49,390 nt of DNA from an uncultured Prevotellaceae bacterium. GTDB taxonomy: Bacteria; Bacteroidota; Bacteroidia; Bacteroidales; Bacteroidaceae. Where the stretch lies: assembly GCA_900316505.1 (NCBI GenBank), contig ONDH01000020.1:1-49390 (forward strand), read 5' to 3'. A program made the position numbers and the translations under genes. This document shows positions 1 through 7,555 of this stretch, piece by piece (within the stretch, counting starts at the first letter, position 1; every line of letters begins with the position of its first letter). Below the pieces are notes generated by a model that did not search any database, was not told the origin of the DNA, and saw only the letters and a list, made by a program, of their open reading frames with translations.

Positions 1-55
1 AAGCCCGGGCGCGCCGATGGTACTGCACCGCAATGCGGGAGAGTAGGTCGCCGCC
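1..55 (+). rRNA. rrf: 5S ribosomal RNA, 3' end only
   Basis: The first 55 bases match the conserved 3' part of bacterial 5S rRNA: GGTACTGCACCGCAATGCGG followed by GAGAGTAGGTCGCCGCC. The 5' part lies outside the window, so an rRNA operon ends here. A Rho-independent terminator follows directly. Confidence 0.93.
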
Positions 56-62
56 TTCTTGA

Positions 63-99
63 GGGAGTCTCATGCAGAAATGCAAGGGACTCCTTTTTT
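63..99 (+). terminator. Terminator of the rRNA operon
   Basis: The stem GGAGTC (64-69) pairs with GACTCC (88-93). A second inner stem TGCA-GAAA-TGCA lies between them, and six T residues follow. Its position just after the 5S end fits rRNA operon termination. Confidence 0.85.
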
Positions 100-116
100 A
101 TTTTAAATAGTTTGTG

Positions 117-124
117 TATCTTTG
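117..124 (+). promoter_or_regulatory. Bacteroidota -7 promoter element (TATCTTTG)
   Basis: TATCTTTG fits the TAnnTTTG -7 consensus of the Bacteroidota housekeeping sigma factor. It lies 34 bases before the ATG of the TfoX-like gene and just after the rRNA terminator, so that gene probably has its own transcript. Confidence 0.65.
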
Positions 125-158
125 CCGATGATTAAGAATCTAAAAATGTATAGTATAG

Positions 159-482
159 ATGGCCAGTAGTGCGAATTTTGTTCAGTATGTGGCGGAGCAG
201 TGTGCTGACGCTGGTGAGATTGTCGCAAAAAAGATGTTTGGAGAGTATGGCATTTATTGCGATGGTAAGATATTCGGGTTAATCTGTGATGATTGTTTGT
301 ATGTGAAACCGACGGATGAAGGGCGTGCAGTGTTGCGGGAAGTACAGATGCGTCCTCCTTATGAGGGTGCGAAGGATTATTTTTACGTAGCTGATGTTGA
401 TGACAGAGCCTATTTGACACAATTGGTGAAGGTGACATGTGCTGCTTTGCCTGAGCCAAAGGTAAAGGCAAAGAAGAAGTAG
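159..482 (+). CDS. TfoX N-terminal domain protein
   Basis: This 107-residue protein matches the TfoX/Sxy N-terminal domain. It has an early alpha-helical start, then KKMFGEYGIYCDGKIFGLICDDCLYVK, here noted by its key parts KKMFGEYGIY and FGLICDDCLYVK, and a PPYEGAKDYFYV segment. The tail is Lys-rich. The TfoX C-terminal domain is absent, as in most free-standing members. In gamma-proteobacteria full-length TfoX activates competence genes, but stand-alone N-domains in Bacteroidota have no settled role. The gene has its own promoter at 117-124. It lies near ComEA-like and DprA-like genes, which hints at DNA uptake but does not show it. Confidence 0.82.
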   Translation: MASSANFVQYVAEQCADAGEIVAKKMFGEYGIYCDGKIFGLICDDCLYVKPTDEGRAVLREVQMRPPYEGAKDYFYVADVDDRAYLTQLVKVTCAALPEPKVKAKKK

Positions 483-557
483 ATGAATAGGATTGAAGTA
501 GATGAATAGGATTGAAGTAGATGAATAGAATTGATGTGGATGAATAGAATTGATGTG
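482..557 (+). repeat. Four tandem 19-bp repeats
   Basis: Four head-to-tail units of 19 bp start GATGAATAG. Units 1 and 2 (482-500, 501-519) are identical to each other, and units 3 and 4 (520-538, 539-557) are identical to each other. A degraded fifth unit follows. The array starts right after the stop codon of the TfoX-like gene and fills most of the gap before the methyltransferase gene. Its function is unknown. Confidence 0.85.
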
Positions 558-629
558 GCGGGATTGAATTGAAGTAGAGAAATAGTATCGAAGAAAAGAA
601 TAGGTTTGAAGCTTTAGAATTCATCTGGT

Positions 630-971
630 ATGGAAGATCCAATTCTTGATATTAGGCAACGGGTGCTCACAGCTACTCATATTACAGAGTTTCAGCGGCG
701 TGTTTATTTAGAACTGCTGAATGTACCTCGTGGAGAAACCATTTCTTATGGCGAGTTGGCTCGGCGCATAGGTTGTCGTAGTGCTCAGGCAGTTGGTCAG
801 GCGTTGCGAAGGAATCCTTTTGCTCCAGAAGTCCCATGTCATCGAGTCATAGCGAAAGATGGTTCTCTTTGTGGTTTTGGTGGGCAACGTAGTGGCGAGA
901 ATTTGGAGAAAAAGAAACGGTTGTTGGATGAAGAGCGTGTCAATAATTCTCTGGGTTTAGCTACGTTGTGA
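630..971 (+). CDS. Methylated-DNA-protein cysteine methyltransferase (MGMT domain)
   Basis: This is a 113-residue suicide alkyltransferase that should move the alkyl group from O6-alkylguanine to its own cysteine. It carries the helix-turn-helix region (ETISYGELARRIG, then an AVGQALRRNP recognition helix) and the active site PCHRVIAKDG with the acceptor Cys, followed by a GFGGQ turn. The N-terminal domain found in Ogt and Ada-C is missing, so it is a minimal DNA-binding-domain form. Because the Cys is kept it is not an alkyltransferase-like (ATL) protein, in which Trp replaces it. Its 3' end overlaps the opposing UDG-like gene by 11 bp. Confidence 0.9.
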   Translation: MEDPILDIRQRVLTATHITEFQRRVYLELLNVPRGETISYGELARRIGCRSAQAVGQALRRNPFAPEVPCHRVIAKDGSLCGFGGQRSGENLEKKKRLLDEERVNNSLGLATL

Positions 972-1623
972 TGTCGAGCTCTCCCTTGAAACAGGTGGTT
1001 GGAAGTATAAATTCAAACATGTGGCGATAGGCTTCTACTTTCTTGTCGAAGGCGAGCGGGTAGGCACGAGAGGATGACGGAAGGCGATAGAGTAGGAGTT
1101 GCTCTCCGTCTTTGTTGTATGTGTCGGGGATGGGAACATACGTGTTGACTTTGGGAATTTCGGGTATGTTCATGTAGGCGCAAATGGTGTCGGCGGCTTT
1201 CTCCCCCGTCGTGACAATAGCTCGACAATGAGGCAACTCTTTCAGTAAGGCATGAATGTCTGTTGGTTCCACCACCTCTAAGAATTTGTCCGAAGCATTA
1301 TCCTTCAGTCGTTTGATGGCGGTAGAGGTGTCGAAGAAGGCGATGCCCTTTTCTTGGCAATGGGCAATGATGTCATCAAGGTGGAACCGCTTTGCCTCTG
1401 CATCCACGAAGTGGTTCTTGTCTCCATAGAAGATTTGTCCTTCAATTCTCCAATGGTCGTTGATGAAGTTGGGGTAATAGAAATCCACGCACCACCGTTT
1501 CCTTTGTGGCGGAAAACTGCCGAGGAAAAGCACTTTGGCATTCTCTGGCAGGAAAGGGATGAGCGGATGATATTCCACTTCTGCCGTGCTGCGAGCGATG
1601 TTGGTAGTGTTCAGATAAGTCAT
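961..1623 (-). CDS. Uracil-DNA glycosylase superfamily protein
   Basis: The protein of about 220 residues resembles UDG-superfamily proteins common in Bacteroidota. It has a glycine/proline motif near the N-terminus (VLFLGSFPPQRKRW, comparable to the catalytic motif 1 region), an aromatic FYYPN segment, and VTTGEKAADTI near the C-terminus. The ATG at 1623 is preferred over an upstream TTG, because the TTG falls inside the promoter (complement of TACCTTTG, 1642-1649). The gene is convergent with the methyltransferase gene and overlaps it by 11 bp. The exact substrate cannot be read from sequence; removal of uracil or a related deaminated base is family-level inference. Confidence 0.78.
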   Translation of the reverse strand: MTYLNTTNIARSTAEVEYHPLIPFLPENAKVLFLGSFPPQRKRWCVDFYYPNFINDHWRIEGQIFYGDKNHFVDAEAKRFHLDDIIAHCQEKGIAFFDTSTAIKRLKDNASDKFLEVVEPTDIHALLKELPHCRAIVTTGEKAADTICAYMNIPEIPKVNTYVPIPDTYNKDGEQLLLYRLPSSSRAYPLAFDKKVEAYRHMFEFILPTTCFKGELDITT

Positions 1624-1641
1624 GTGTGTATTTTTAGTAGG

Positions 1642-1649
1642 CAAAGGTA
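1642..1649 (-). promoter_or_regulatory. Promoter -7 element for the UDG-like gene
   Basis: On the minus strand this reads TACCTTTG. It ends 18 bases upstream of the ATG at 1623. It is back to back with the glycerate kinase promoter. Confidence 0.7.
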
Positions 1650-1671
1650 GGCATTTTTTGTGGAAAAGTCT

Positions 1672-1679
1672 TACCTTTG
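1672..1679 (+). promoter_or_regulatory. Promoter -7 element for glycerate kinase, very short spacing
   Basis: TACCTTTG is followed by only four bases (TGGC) before the ATG at 1684. With normal -7 spacing, transcription would start at or within a few bases of the start codon, giving a leaderless or nearly leaderless mRNA. Confidence 0.7.
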
Positions 1680-1683
1680 TGGC

Positions 1684-2832
1684 ATGAAAATCGTTTTAGC
1701 TTTTGATTCGTTTAAGGGATGCCTGTCTGCAGAAGATGTTTGTAGAGCGGCAAAGGAGGGGATTCTATCGGTGAGAGAGGATGCAGAGGTGGTCAGCATG
1801 CCGTTGAGCGATGGTGGCGAGGGGTTGGTGCAATGCTTTCTTCGTATGGGGAAAGCACGGGAGGTGAGTGTGAAAGTGCATGGACCTCTGATGGAAGTGG
1901 TGGAGGCGACGTATGCTATCAGTCATGATGGCGAGACCGCTTACATGGAGATGGCGAGTGCGTGTGGCTTGACCTTGGTGCCTGAGGATAAGCGGAATGT
2001 GATGGATGCCACCACGTATGGTTTGGGCGAGATGATGGCGGATGCTTGGGAGCGGGGAGTGCGGCACATTGTGCTCGGCATTGGCGGTTCTGCCACGTGC
2101 GATGCTGGTGTGGGTATGTTGGAGGCATTGAAGAGTCACCGATGCCTTTCTGGCAATACCTCGAAGGAGGTGCTTCCACAGCCTCTGAATCGATGTCGTC
2201 GACATCGGTTGACCGACATCGACGACATCGACCAACCGACATCGACGAGGTCGATTTTGACCGTTGCGTGTGATGTCGATAACCCTCTTTACGGAGAGGA
2301 AGGTGCGGCATACGTGTTTGCCCCTCAGAAGGGAGCGAATTCTGAACAAGTGAAGTTGCTTGATGAGAGGTTGAAGGCATTTGCGAAAGAGACAGAGGAA
2401 CAGGGAATGGCCACTCCTGAAGATGCCTTTCATCCAGGGGCTGGTGCTGCTGGTGGATTGGGATATGCACTACTGACGTATTTGGGAGCAGAATTGAAAC
2501 CGGGTGTTGATGTAGTGCTGGATGCTTGTGGGTTTGATGATGTGTTGAAAGGGGGTGATGTGGTCATCACAGGTGAAGGATGCTCGGATGAACAGACAAC
2601 ACGCGGAAAGGTGGCGGCAGGTGTGCTGAAACGGGCGAGGCGGCAGGGCGTGAAGACTGTACTAATGTCAGGACAAATCAAGGAAAAGGAGATGTTGGTG
2701 GCTTATGGATTCGATACACTATATGGCATCAATGAGGGTGAAGAACGACCGCTTTCAGAGCTGATGAACCCCGATGTGGCGAAAGAGAATATCAGAAAGA
2801 CATGTCAGCGGATGATGCAGGAGGGCATATGA
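1684..2832 (+). CDS. Glycerate kinase, type 1 family
   Basis: The enzyme phosphorylates D-glycerate with ATP. The N-terminus MKIVLAFDSFKGCLSAEDV, the MPLSDGGEGL motif, the GIGGSATCDAGVGMLEAL nucleotide-site region and VACDVDNPLYGEEGAA are hallmarks of the GlxK/GarK family. At 382 residues it has normal length. The start is set at ATG 1684 because an upstream in-frame GTG lies before the promoter. Residues of about 165-190 are unusual: a CGATGTCG-type palindrome encodes RHRLTDIDDIDQPTSTRS in place of the usual loop between the GGSAT and ACDV motifs. The stop overlaps the next ATG (ATGA), so the three genes to 4770 are likely one transcript. Confidence 0.92.
   Translation: MKIVLAFDSFKGCLSAEDVCRAAKEGILSVREDAEVVSMPLSDGGEGLVQCFLRMGKAREVSVKVHGPLMEVVEATYAISHDGETAYMEMASACGLTLVPEDKRNVMDATTYGLGEMMADAWERGVRHIVLGIGGSATCDAGVGMLEALKSHRCLSGNTSKEVLPQPLNRCRRHRLTDIDDIDQPTSTRSILTVACDVDNPLYGEEGAAYVFAPQKGANSEQVKLLDERLKAFAKETEEQGMATPEDAFHPGAGAAGGLGYALLTYLGAELKPGVDVVLDACGFDDVLKGGDVVITGEGCSDEQTTRGKVAAGVLKRARRQGVKTVLMSGQIKEKEMLVAYGFDTLYGINEGEERPLSELMNPDVAKENIRKTCQRMMQEGI
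2191..2254 (+). repeat. Imperfect palindrome inside the glycerate kinase gene
   Basis: Arms 2191-2209 and 2212-2230 are complementary over 19 bases with two adjacent mismatches, built from CGATGTCG/CGACATCG units. A second stem TCGACC (2229-2234) with GGTCGA (2249-2254) follows. It stays in frame and codes for a loop region. Confidence 0.75.
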
Positions 2833-3734
2833 AGAATCCTTTCAAAGACTATTTCTATTACCGTAAGAGCGACCGCAGGGCTATTGTGGCATTGGGGTGC
2901 ATTGCTGTGTTTGTTATCGGTGTGCTGATGGTGGTGGATGGGAGAAGGCTCTCTCCCCAACCATCCCCAGTGATGGGGAAAGAGAACATGAGGGGTGTGG
3001 GGAACGAACCGGATGGTCTCCCCATAGAGGAGGAGATGTCCGTAAGACAAAGGGTGGCTTTTGACCCCAACACTGTTGATTCGCTCACGCTAATTGGCTT
3101 TGGCATTAAAGCATGGAAAGTGAAGAACTTCCTGCATTACCGTGCGGCAGGGAAGGTGTTCCGTTCAGCAGAGGATTTGGGAGACACGTATGGATGGACA
3201 GCGGAGGATGTGCAACGGCTTACTCCTTATGTGAGTGTGGGTGCAGCTTATCAGAAAAGGAAAGAGACTCCCCGTTTTGAGGAAAGAAAGGAACACAAGG
3301 AAGATGGCGCCAAACCTGTTGAAACGAAGAAATTCCATACTTTGACAAAGGTGGATGTGAACGAAGCTGACACCGCAATGCTGCGACGCATTCCTGGCAT
3401 CGGCGAAAAGATAAGTGTAGCTATTGTTCGCTATCGCCAACGATTGGGTGGTTTTCATTCGGTGGAGCAACTGAGGGAAATCTCCATTGTGTCCCCCGAG
3501 CTCTTGGAGTGGTTCACCGTTTCCTCTTCTGCTGCTGTTCAAAAGATTCACCTCAACAAAGCCTCTTTTCAAGTCCTTAACAGCCACCCCTACATTTCTT
3601 ACGAACAAACCAAAGCTTTGCTGCAATACATTCGTTTGTATGGTAAGGTGAAAGACGAAGAGACGCTGCTTGCAACTGGCATTTTCACGAAAGAGGAATT
3701 GGAAAAACTAAGACCTTACATCGCTTATGAATAA
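2829..3734 (+). CDS. ComEA-like helix-hairpin-helix protein
   Basis: This 301-residue protein has a short cytosolic start (MKNPFKDYFYYRKSDRRA), one membrane helix at residues of about 17-36, a low-complexity linker, and two clear helix-hairpin-helix (HhH) DNA-binding units. The central one reads KVDVNEADTAMLRRIPGIGEKIS. An earlier unit begins FDPNTVDSLTLIGFG, and a third degenerate unit follows (IHLNKASFQVLNSH). ComEA proteins bind incoming DNA at the cell surface, but single-membrane HhH proteins of this type are widespread in Bacteroidota without proof of a competence role. Start 2829 overlaps the kinase stop as ATGA. The linker holds a small TCCCC/GGGGA hairpin (2964-2979). Confidence 0.8.
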   Translation: MKNPFKDYFYYRKSDRRAIVALGCIAVFVIGVLMVVDGRRLSPQPSPVMGKENMRGVGNEPDGLPIEEEMSVRQRVAFDPNTVDSLTLIGFGIKAWKVKNFLHYRAAGKVFRSAEDLGDTYGWTAEDVQRLTPYVSVGAAYQKRKETPRFEERKEHKEDGAKPVETKKFHTLTKVDVNEADTAMLRRIPGIGEKISVAIVRYRQRLGGFHSVEQLREISIVSPELLEWFTVSSSAAVQKIHLNKASFQVLNSHPYISYEQTKALLQYIRLYGKVKDEETLLATGIFTKEELEKLRPYIAYE

Positions 3735-4770
3735 AGAAGAATTCGAGAAGCACAAGCCATTTGCCGGTGAGAAGAAACCATCCATGTTGCGAAGGCGGGT
3801 GGGGCATGATTATGAGTCACGACGGATGTATCTGATTACGATGACGGTAGAGGACAGAAGACCACTCTTGGGAAGATTGGTGGGGAGGAGTGATGCGAAG
3901 GTAGGCTCTCCCGACTATCCGCATGTAGAGTTGTCAGAGTTAGGAAAGGTTGTTGAGTATGAATGGATGGATGTGACAAGGTATCACCCGGAGGTGTCGG
4001 TCGTGGCATTGCAAATCATGCCCGACCATCTGCATGGCATCTTGTTTGTGCATGAGAAGATGCCCCAGCACTTGGGACATATCATCAAGGGCTTTAAAGC
4101 AAGCACCAATAAGCAATATCGGCGTCTCGTTCTTGGTGTTGAGTCTCCTGCGACGGCGTCGCAGCAAAGAAGACCGGAGGACAAAAGAGACCGAAGCCTC
4201 GATAACCGCCAACATGGGTTCTTGTGGAGTCTTGGCTACAACGACCACATCCTTTCTGGCAATGGCGAACTGCAACGGTGGATCAACTACCTCCGCGACA
4301 ACCCCCTTCGCCTCACCGTGAAACGTGAACACCCCGACCTCTTCCGTGTTCGCTTCGGCTTGACCATCGCAGGACAGACCTATGCCGCCATTGGCAATCA
4401 GTTTCTTCTTTCTGCTCCATCGAAAAAGCAGGTGCAATGCTCCCGAAGTTTGACTGAAGCAGACATTCAAGCGAAAGTGGAGTCCTTCTTGAAGGAAGCG
4501 CAACGAGGCACCGTCCTGGTCTCTCCTGCCATCTCTAAAGGCGAACAGGCCGTGATGCGGGCTGCTCTCGATGCCCACCTCCCCCTCATCTTCCTCACTC
4601 CTTGGGGCTTTAATGCCTTCTCCAAACCTGGACATCAATACTTCGATGCCTGTGCCGAAGGTCGTTTCCTGATTCTTGCTCCTTGGGAACACCAGAATCA
4701 GCGGATACCATTGACAAGAGAAATGTGTTTGACGTTGAATGGGATGACGAAGAGCATTTGTGAGAAGTGA
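3727..4770 (+). CDS. RAYT-like Y1/HUH transposase domain fused to a DprA-like tail
   Basis: Residues of about 25-215 match the Y1 transposase fold of REP-associated tyrosine transposases (RAYT). The start is YLITMTVEDRRPLLG, the HUH metal motif is MPDHLHGILFV, and the candidate catalytic tyrosine is in WSLGYNDHIL, with a following YLRDNPLR helix. Residues of about 225-347 form a separate Rossmann-like part (RGTVLVSPAISKGEQAVM, then LIFLTPWGF, GRFLILAPW and a TREMC...LNG end) that resembles DprA/LOG folds. Family members are single-copy and make short single-strand cuts at REP palindromes. The ATG overlaps the ComEA-like stop by eight bases (ATGAATAA), so it is translationally coupled. No flanking target-site repeats were seen. 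Confidence 0.78.
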   Translation: MNKEEFEKHKPFAGEKKPSMLRRRVGHDYESRRMYLITMTVEDRRPLLGRLVGRSDAKVGSPDYPHVELSELGKVVEYEWMDVTRYHPEVSVVALQIMPDHLHGILFVHEKMPQHLGHIIKGFKASTNKQYRRLVLGVESPATASQQRRPEDKRDRSLDNRQHGFLWSLGYNDHILSGNGELQRWINYLRDNPLRLTVKREHPDLFRVRFGLTIAGQTYAAIGNQFLLSAPSKKQVQCSRSLTEADIQAKVESFLKEAQRGTVLVSPAISKGEQAVMRAALDAHLPLIFLTPWGFNAFSKPGHQYFDACAEGRFLILAPWEHQNQRIPLTREMCLTLNGMTKSICEK

Positions 4771-4852
4771 AAAAAGAACGGAGAAACAACAAATAGTTGA
4801 TGAAAGGACGATTTTTGGATAGTGATATTTGGACGGAAGCAAGAAAAAGGAC

Positions 4853-4860
4853 TACCTTTG
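4853..4860 (+). promoter_or_regulatory. Promoter -7 element, four bases before ATG
   Basis: TACCTTTG is followed by TGGT and the ATG at 4865, the same geometry as at glycerate kinase. It predicts a leaderless transcript for the DKNYY gene and excludes the longer upstream reading frame start. Confidence 0.7.
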
Positions 4861-4864
4861 TGGT

Positions 4865-5848
4865 ATGAAATCAAAAGAAAAGTTTTGGAACTGGGTGATG
4901 GGCATTAAGCCCAAGCATGTGGTGTGGGTCTGTGTGGCGGTTTTCTTGCTGTTGGTTTCCGCTTGGTTTCCTCTCCCGTTTGGTGTACGTGTCAATTGGC
5001 TTTACAGTACTTATAGAGTCAATCATAAGGGTGTTTTCTACACGAACAGTCCTTATGCCATGTTGGCTTTTCCCTTCACAGGAAATGCGGAAGCGGGTTA
5101 TCTGAAGGAGGCTGACTTTTGGAGTTTCCATGTGTTGGATGATAACTGGGCAAAAGACAAGAGTCATGTGTGGTATCAGCATTATCCTGTGAAGGGAGTG
5201 GATGCAGCGACCTTTCAATTGGGCAAGAATGGCATCCCCAAAGATCAATACCACGTTTTTGTACATGACTTGTGGTATTACTATCCCTCCTCGTGCAATA
5301 TAGACCCGGCCACGGCAGAGTTTTTTGTGCAGCAACCTCTTGATTTTGATTATCGTACGGAAAAGGTGAAATTATATTGGAACGATGACTGGATGCGTGA
5401 TAGCCGCCATGTCTATTATTATGAGCAAAGAGTGGATGTGGATAGGGCAACTTTCCGCTGGTTGGCAGGGAGGGAATGGTTTAGCGAACAAGGCGAATGG
5501 TATGTGGACAAGAATTTTGTTTACACTCCTCGTCGCACCGAAAACTATCACGGTCGACATGATAGCAGACCACCTTTCCAATTGGTGCGTGTGGATTCTC
5601 TGCGTGAACCTTTGGAGGTGATTCCTGTTTTTATTAATGAGAAAGATAAGCCCGACACCCTCTATCATGCGAGTTACTATCTGCGGAATGGTCGCCACAT
5701 TCTCTACAGCAATGGCTATGTTTGCAAGGTGGTGTGTGAGGTGGATGTGAAAAGCATCCGCATTGAGCGCAGCAAAGAAACCATTGAGCCGTATATTTGT
5801 GTCATCAACGACACCTTGCGGTTACAGAGTGGTGAGGTGGATGAGTGA
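4865..5848 (+). CDS. DKNYY-family membrane-anchored protein
   Basis: This 327-residue protein has one N-terminal membrane helix (residues of about 19-37, VVWVCVAVFLLLVSAWFPL) and then several DKNYY-type units: AKDKSHVWYQHYPVKGVDAATF, noted as DKSHVWY and GVDAATF, then DSRHVYYYEQRVDVDRATF and VDKNFVYTPRR. These repeats (Asp/Lys-x-x-His/Asn-Val-Tyr-Tyr followed by D-x-A-T-F) are typical of the DKNYY family, whose role is unknown. The body probably lies in the periplasm. The gene has its own promoter and ends before a terminator-like hairpin shared with trpS. Confidence 0.75.
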   Translation: MKSKEKFWNWVMGIKPKHVVWVCVAVFLLLVSAWFPLPFGVRVNWLYSTYRVNHKGVFYTNSPYAMLAFPFTGNAEAGYLKEADFWSFHVLDDNWAKDKSHVWYQHYPVKGVDAATFQLGKNGIPKDQYHVFVHDLWYYYPSSCNIDPATAEFFVQQPLDFDYRTEKVKLYWNDDWMRDSRHVYYYEQRVDVDRATFRWLAGREWFSEQGEWYVDKNFVYTPRRTENYHGRHDSRPPFQLVRVDSLREPLEVIPVFINEKDKPDTLYHASYYLRNGRHILYSNGYVCKVVCEVDVKSIRIERSKETIEPYICVINDTLRLQSGEVDE

Positions 5849-5854
5849 GGTCAC

Positions 5855-5898
5855 AAAAAAATGGCATGTGCTTGCTCTGCTGAACAAACACATGCCAT
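5855..5898 (-). terminator. Terminator of trpS, between convergent genes
   Basis: ATGGCATGTG (5861-5870) and CACATGCCAT (5889-5898) form a perfect 10-bp stem. On the minus strand it is followed by seven T residues (complement of 5855-5861), so it ends trpS transcription and may also slow the plus-strand gene. Confidence 0.85.
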
Positions 5899-5929
5899 CG
5901 TGTGTGTATAAAAGGATGTAAGTTGTTGC

Positions 5930-6922
5930 TTAGTAAACTTTGAAGCCAATGATCTTACGTACTTCACGCAAGGTGGCAGCCGCGCTTTCACGTGCCTTTT
6001 CAGCACCCATCTTGGCAACCTTGTCGAGCAGTTCCTGATTGCTCTTGTATTCGAGGATGCGTTCGCGGATAGGGGTGAGCGTCTTCACGATGTCCTCTGC
6101 CAGTTGCTTCTTCATGTCGCCATAGCGGATGGACATGTCGTTCCACTTCTCGTTGAAGTAGTCGTAGGTTTCCTTGGAAGAGGCAATCTCCATGAGTGTG
6201 AAGAGGTTCTGGATAACCTCGGGCTTCTCTTGGTTAGGCTCTGTTGGGCCTGAATCAGTCACAGCGCGCTTCACCTTCTTCTCAATAGACTTGGCATCTT
6301 CGTAGAGGTAGATGCAGTTGCCTTCCGATTTGCCCATCTTGCCAGAGCCATCGAGTCCTGGAATCTTGATGGCGTGGTCGCCAAAGTAGAAGTTCTGAGG
6401 TTCGGGGAAGAACTCCACGCCGTAGATGTTGTTGAAACGACGGGCGCACTTGCGAGCCATCTCCATGTTCTGCTCCTGGTCTTTGCCCACTGGCACCTTG
6501 GCGGCACGGTGCTGAAGGATGTCGGCAGCCATGAGGGTGGGGTAGGTGAGCAGACCTGCGTTCACGTTGTCGGGTTGCTTACGTGCCTTCTCCTTGAAGG
6601 TAGTCACGCGTTCCAACTCGCCAAGGTAGCAGTTCATGTTGAAATAGAGGTACAGCTCGATGGTTTCGGGCACGTCGCTCTGTATGTAGATAGTTGACTT
6701 CTCGGGGTCGATGCCACAAGCCAAGTATTCAGCCAGAATGGTGCGAGCCGACTGCTGAATGTCCTCGGGTTTGGGGTGTGTGGTCAGTGAATGCCAGTCG
6801 GCAATGAAATAATAGCAGTTATAGTCTTCCTGCATCTTCACGAAGTTCTGCACAGCTCCATAGTAGTTGCCGAGATGCAGGTTTCCTGTAGGGCGAATGC
6901 CGCTCAATACGATTTCTTTCAT
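5930..6922 (-). CDS. trpS: Tryptophanyl-tRNA synthetase
   Basis: The class I synthetase charges tRNA-Trp. The HIGH-like motif GNLHLGNY is at residues 13-20 after SGIRPTG, and the KMSKS loop appears as KMGKSEGN near residue 195. The length of 330 residues is normal. Promoter TACCTTTG (complement 6945-6952) lies 22 bases upstream of the ATG, and a hairpin with a T-run ends the gene. No Trp-leader or T-box was seen. Confidence 0.97.
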   Translation of the reverse strand: MKEIVLSGIRPTGNLHLGNYYGAVQNFVKMQEDYNCYYFIADWHSLTTHPKPEDIQQSARTILAEYLACGIDPEKSTIYIQSDVPETIELYLYFNMNCYLGELERVTTFKEKARKQPDNVNAGLLTYPTLMAADILQHRAAKVPVGKDQEQNMEMARKCARRFNNIYGVEFFPEPQNFYFGDHAIKIPGLDGSGKMGKSEGNCIYLYEDAKSIEKKVKRAVTDSGPTEPNQEKPEVIQNLFTLMEIASSKETYDYFNEKWNDMSIRYGDMKKQLAEDIVKTLTPIRERILEYKSNQELLDKVAKMGAEKARESAAATLREVRKIIGFKVY

Positions 6923-6944
6923 GTCTTTGTGTTGAAAATTTGTG

Positions 6945-6952
6945 CAAAGGTA
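6945..6952 (-). promoter_or_regulatory. Promoter -7 element for trpS
   Basis: It reads TACCTTTG on the minus strand, 22 bases before the trpS ATG. Confidence 0.7.
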
Positions 6953-6960
6953 GTGATTTT

Positions 6961-6991
6961 AATTAAGAATTAAGAATTAAGAATTAAGAAT
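6961..6991 (+). repeat. Heptamer tandem repeat (AATTAAG)
   Basis: AATTAAG is repeated four times head to tail, with a partial fifth copy, between trpS and the GxxExxY gene. Other heptamer arrays in the window have different sequences (38763-38846 and inside the elements at 35350 and 48212). Confidence 0.85.
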
Positions 6992-7065
6992 TTGAGGATA
7001 ATTAGGGCTTTAAGAAGTCGCTTCGCGAGAAATCTCTCAAATCTCTCCAAATCTAACAAAATAAT

Positions 7066-7491
7066 TTATATGAGTTTTACTTTGTCTATTTCGCCGGTTC
7101 TTGGATTGCGGTGATACCATTCAGAATAAAGGCCATCAGGACTGAAGTTGATGAGCATGCCGTATGTGAGGTGTGTTAGATTGAGATAGTTCCATAGTTG
7201 TCGGCGATGAGGAGTGTCAATGTGAGCTATGGCTTTCAGTTCTACAATAATGTTCTCATCTATCACCAAATCCATTCTGTAAGACTGGTCCAGTTGTACA
7301 TCTTCCCAATAAATAGGTAGATATACTTGTCGTTCAACCTTATGCCCTTGCTGTTCTAATACATATTTCAGGGCTGCTTCGTAAGCAGATTCCAATAGAC
7401 CATAGTGGTAGTTGTTATACACCTTCATCGCAATTCCGGTGATCTCACGAAAAAACTCATATTTTTTATTATGTTCTGCAATCAAGTCCAT
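7066..7491 (-). CDS. GxxExxY family protein, PD-(D/E)xK-like
   Basis: The 141-residue protein carries the name motif GLLESAY and, further on, YRMDLVIDENIIVELKAI, which looks like the Asp and Glu-x-Lys core of a PD-(D/E)xK nuclease-like fold. Family members are common in Bacteroidota and cyanobacteria and their function is not settled; a nuclease-like or nucleic-acid-linked role is inference. It is read in the same direction as the AlkZ-like and AlkD genes, 64 bases downstream of AlkD, and could share their transcript. Confidence 0.85.
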   Translation of the reverse strand: MDLIAEHNKKYEFFREITGIAMKVYNNYHYGLLESAYEAALKYVLEQQGHKVERQVYLPIYWEDVQLDQSYRMDLVIDENIIVELKAIAHIDTPHRRQLWNYLNLTHLTYGMLINFSPDGLYSEWYHRNPRTGEIDKVKLI

Positions 7492-7555
7492 TTTCTCATT
7501 TGATTTTGTAAGATTTGAAAAGATTTGTAAGATTTCTGCCCAAGGGCACTCTTTA

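Noticed and set aside
103..642. Long minus-strand frame over the TfoX-like gene and repeats
   Set aside because: It is antisense, compositionally shaped by the 19-bp repeats and has no promoter or recognisable domain.
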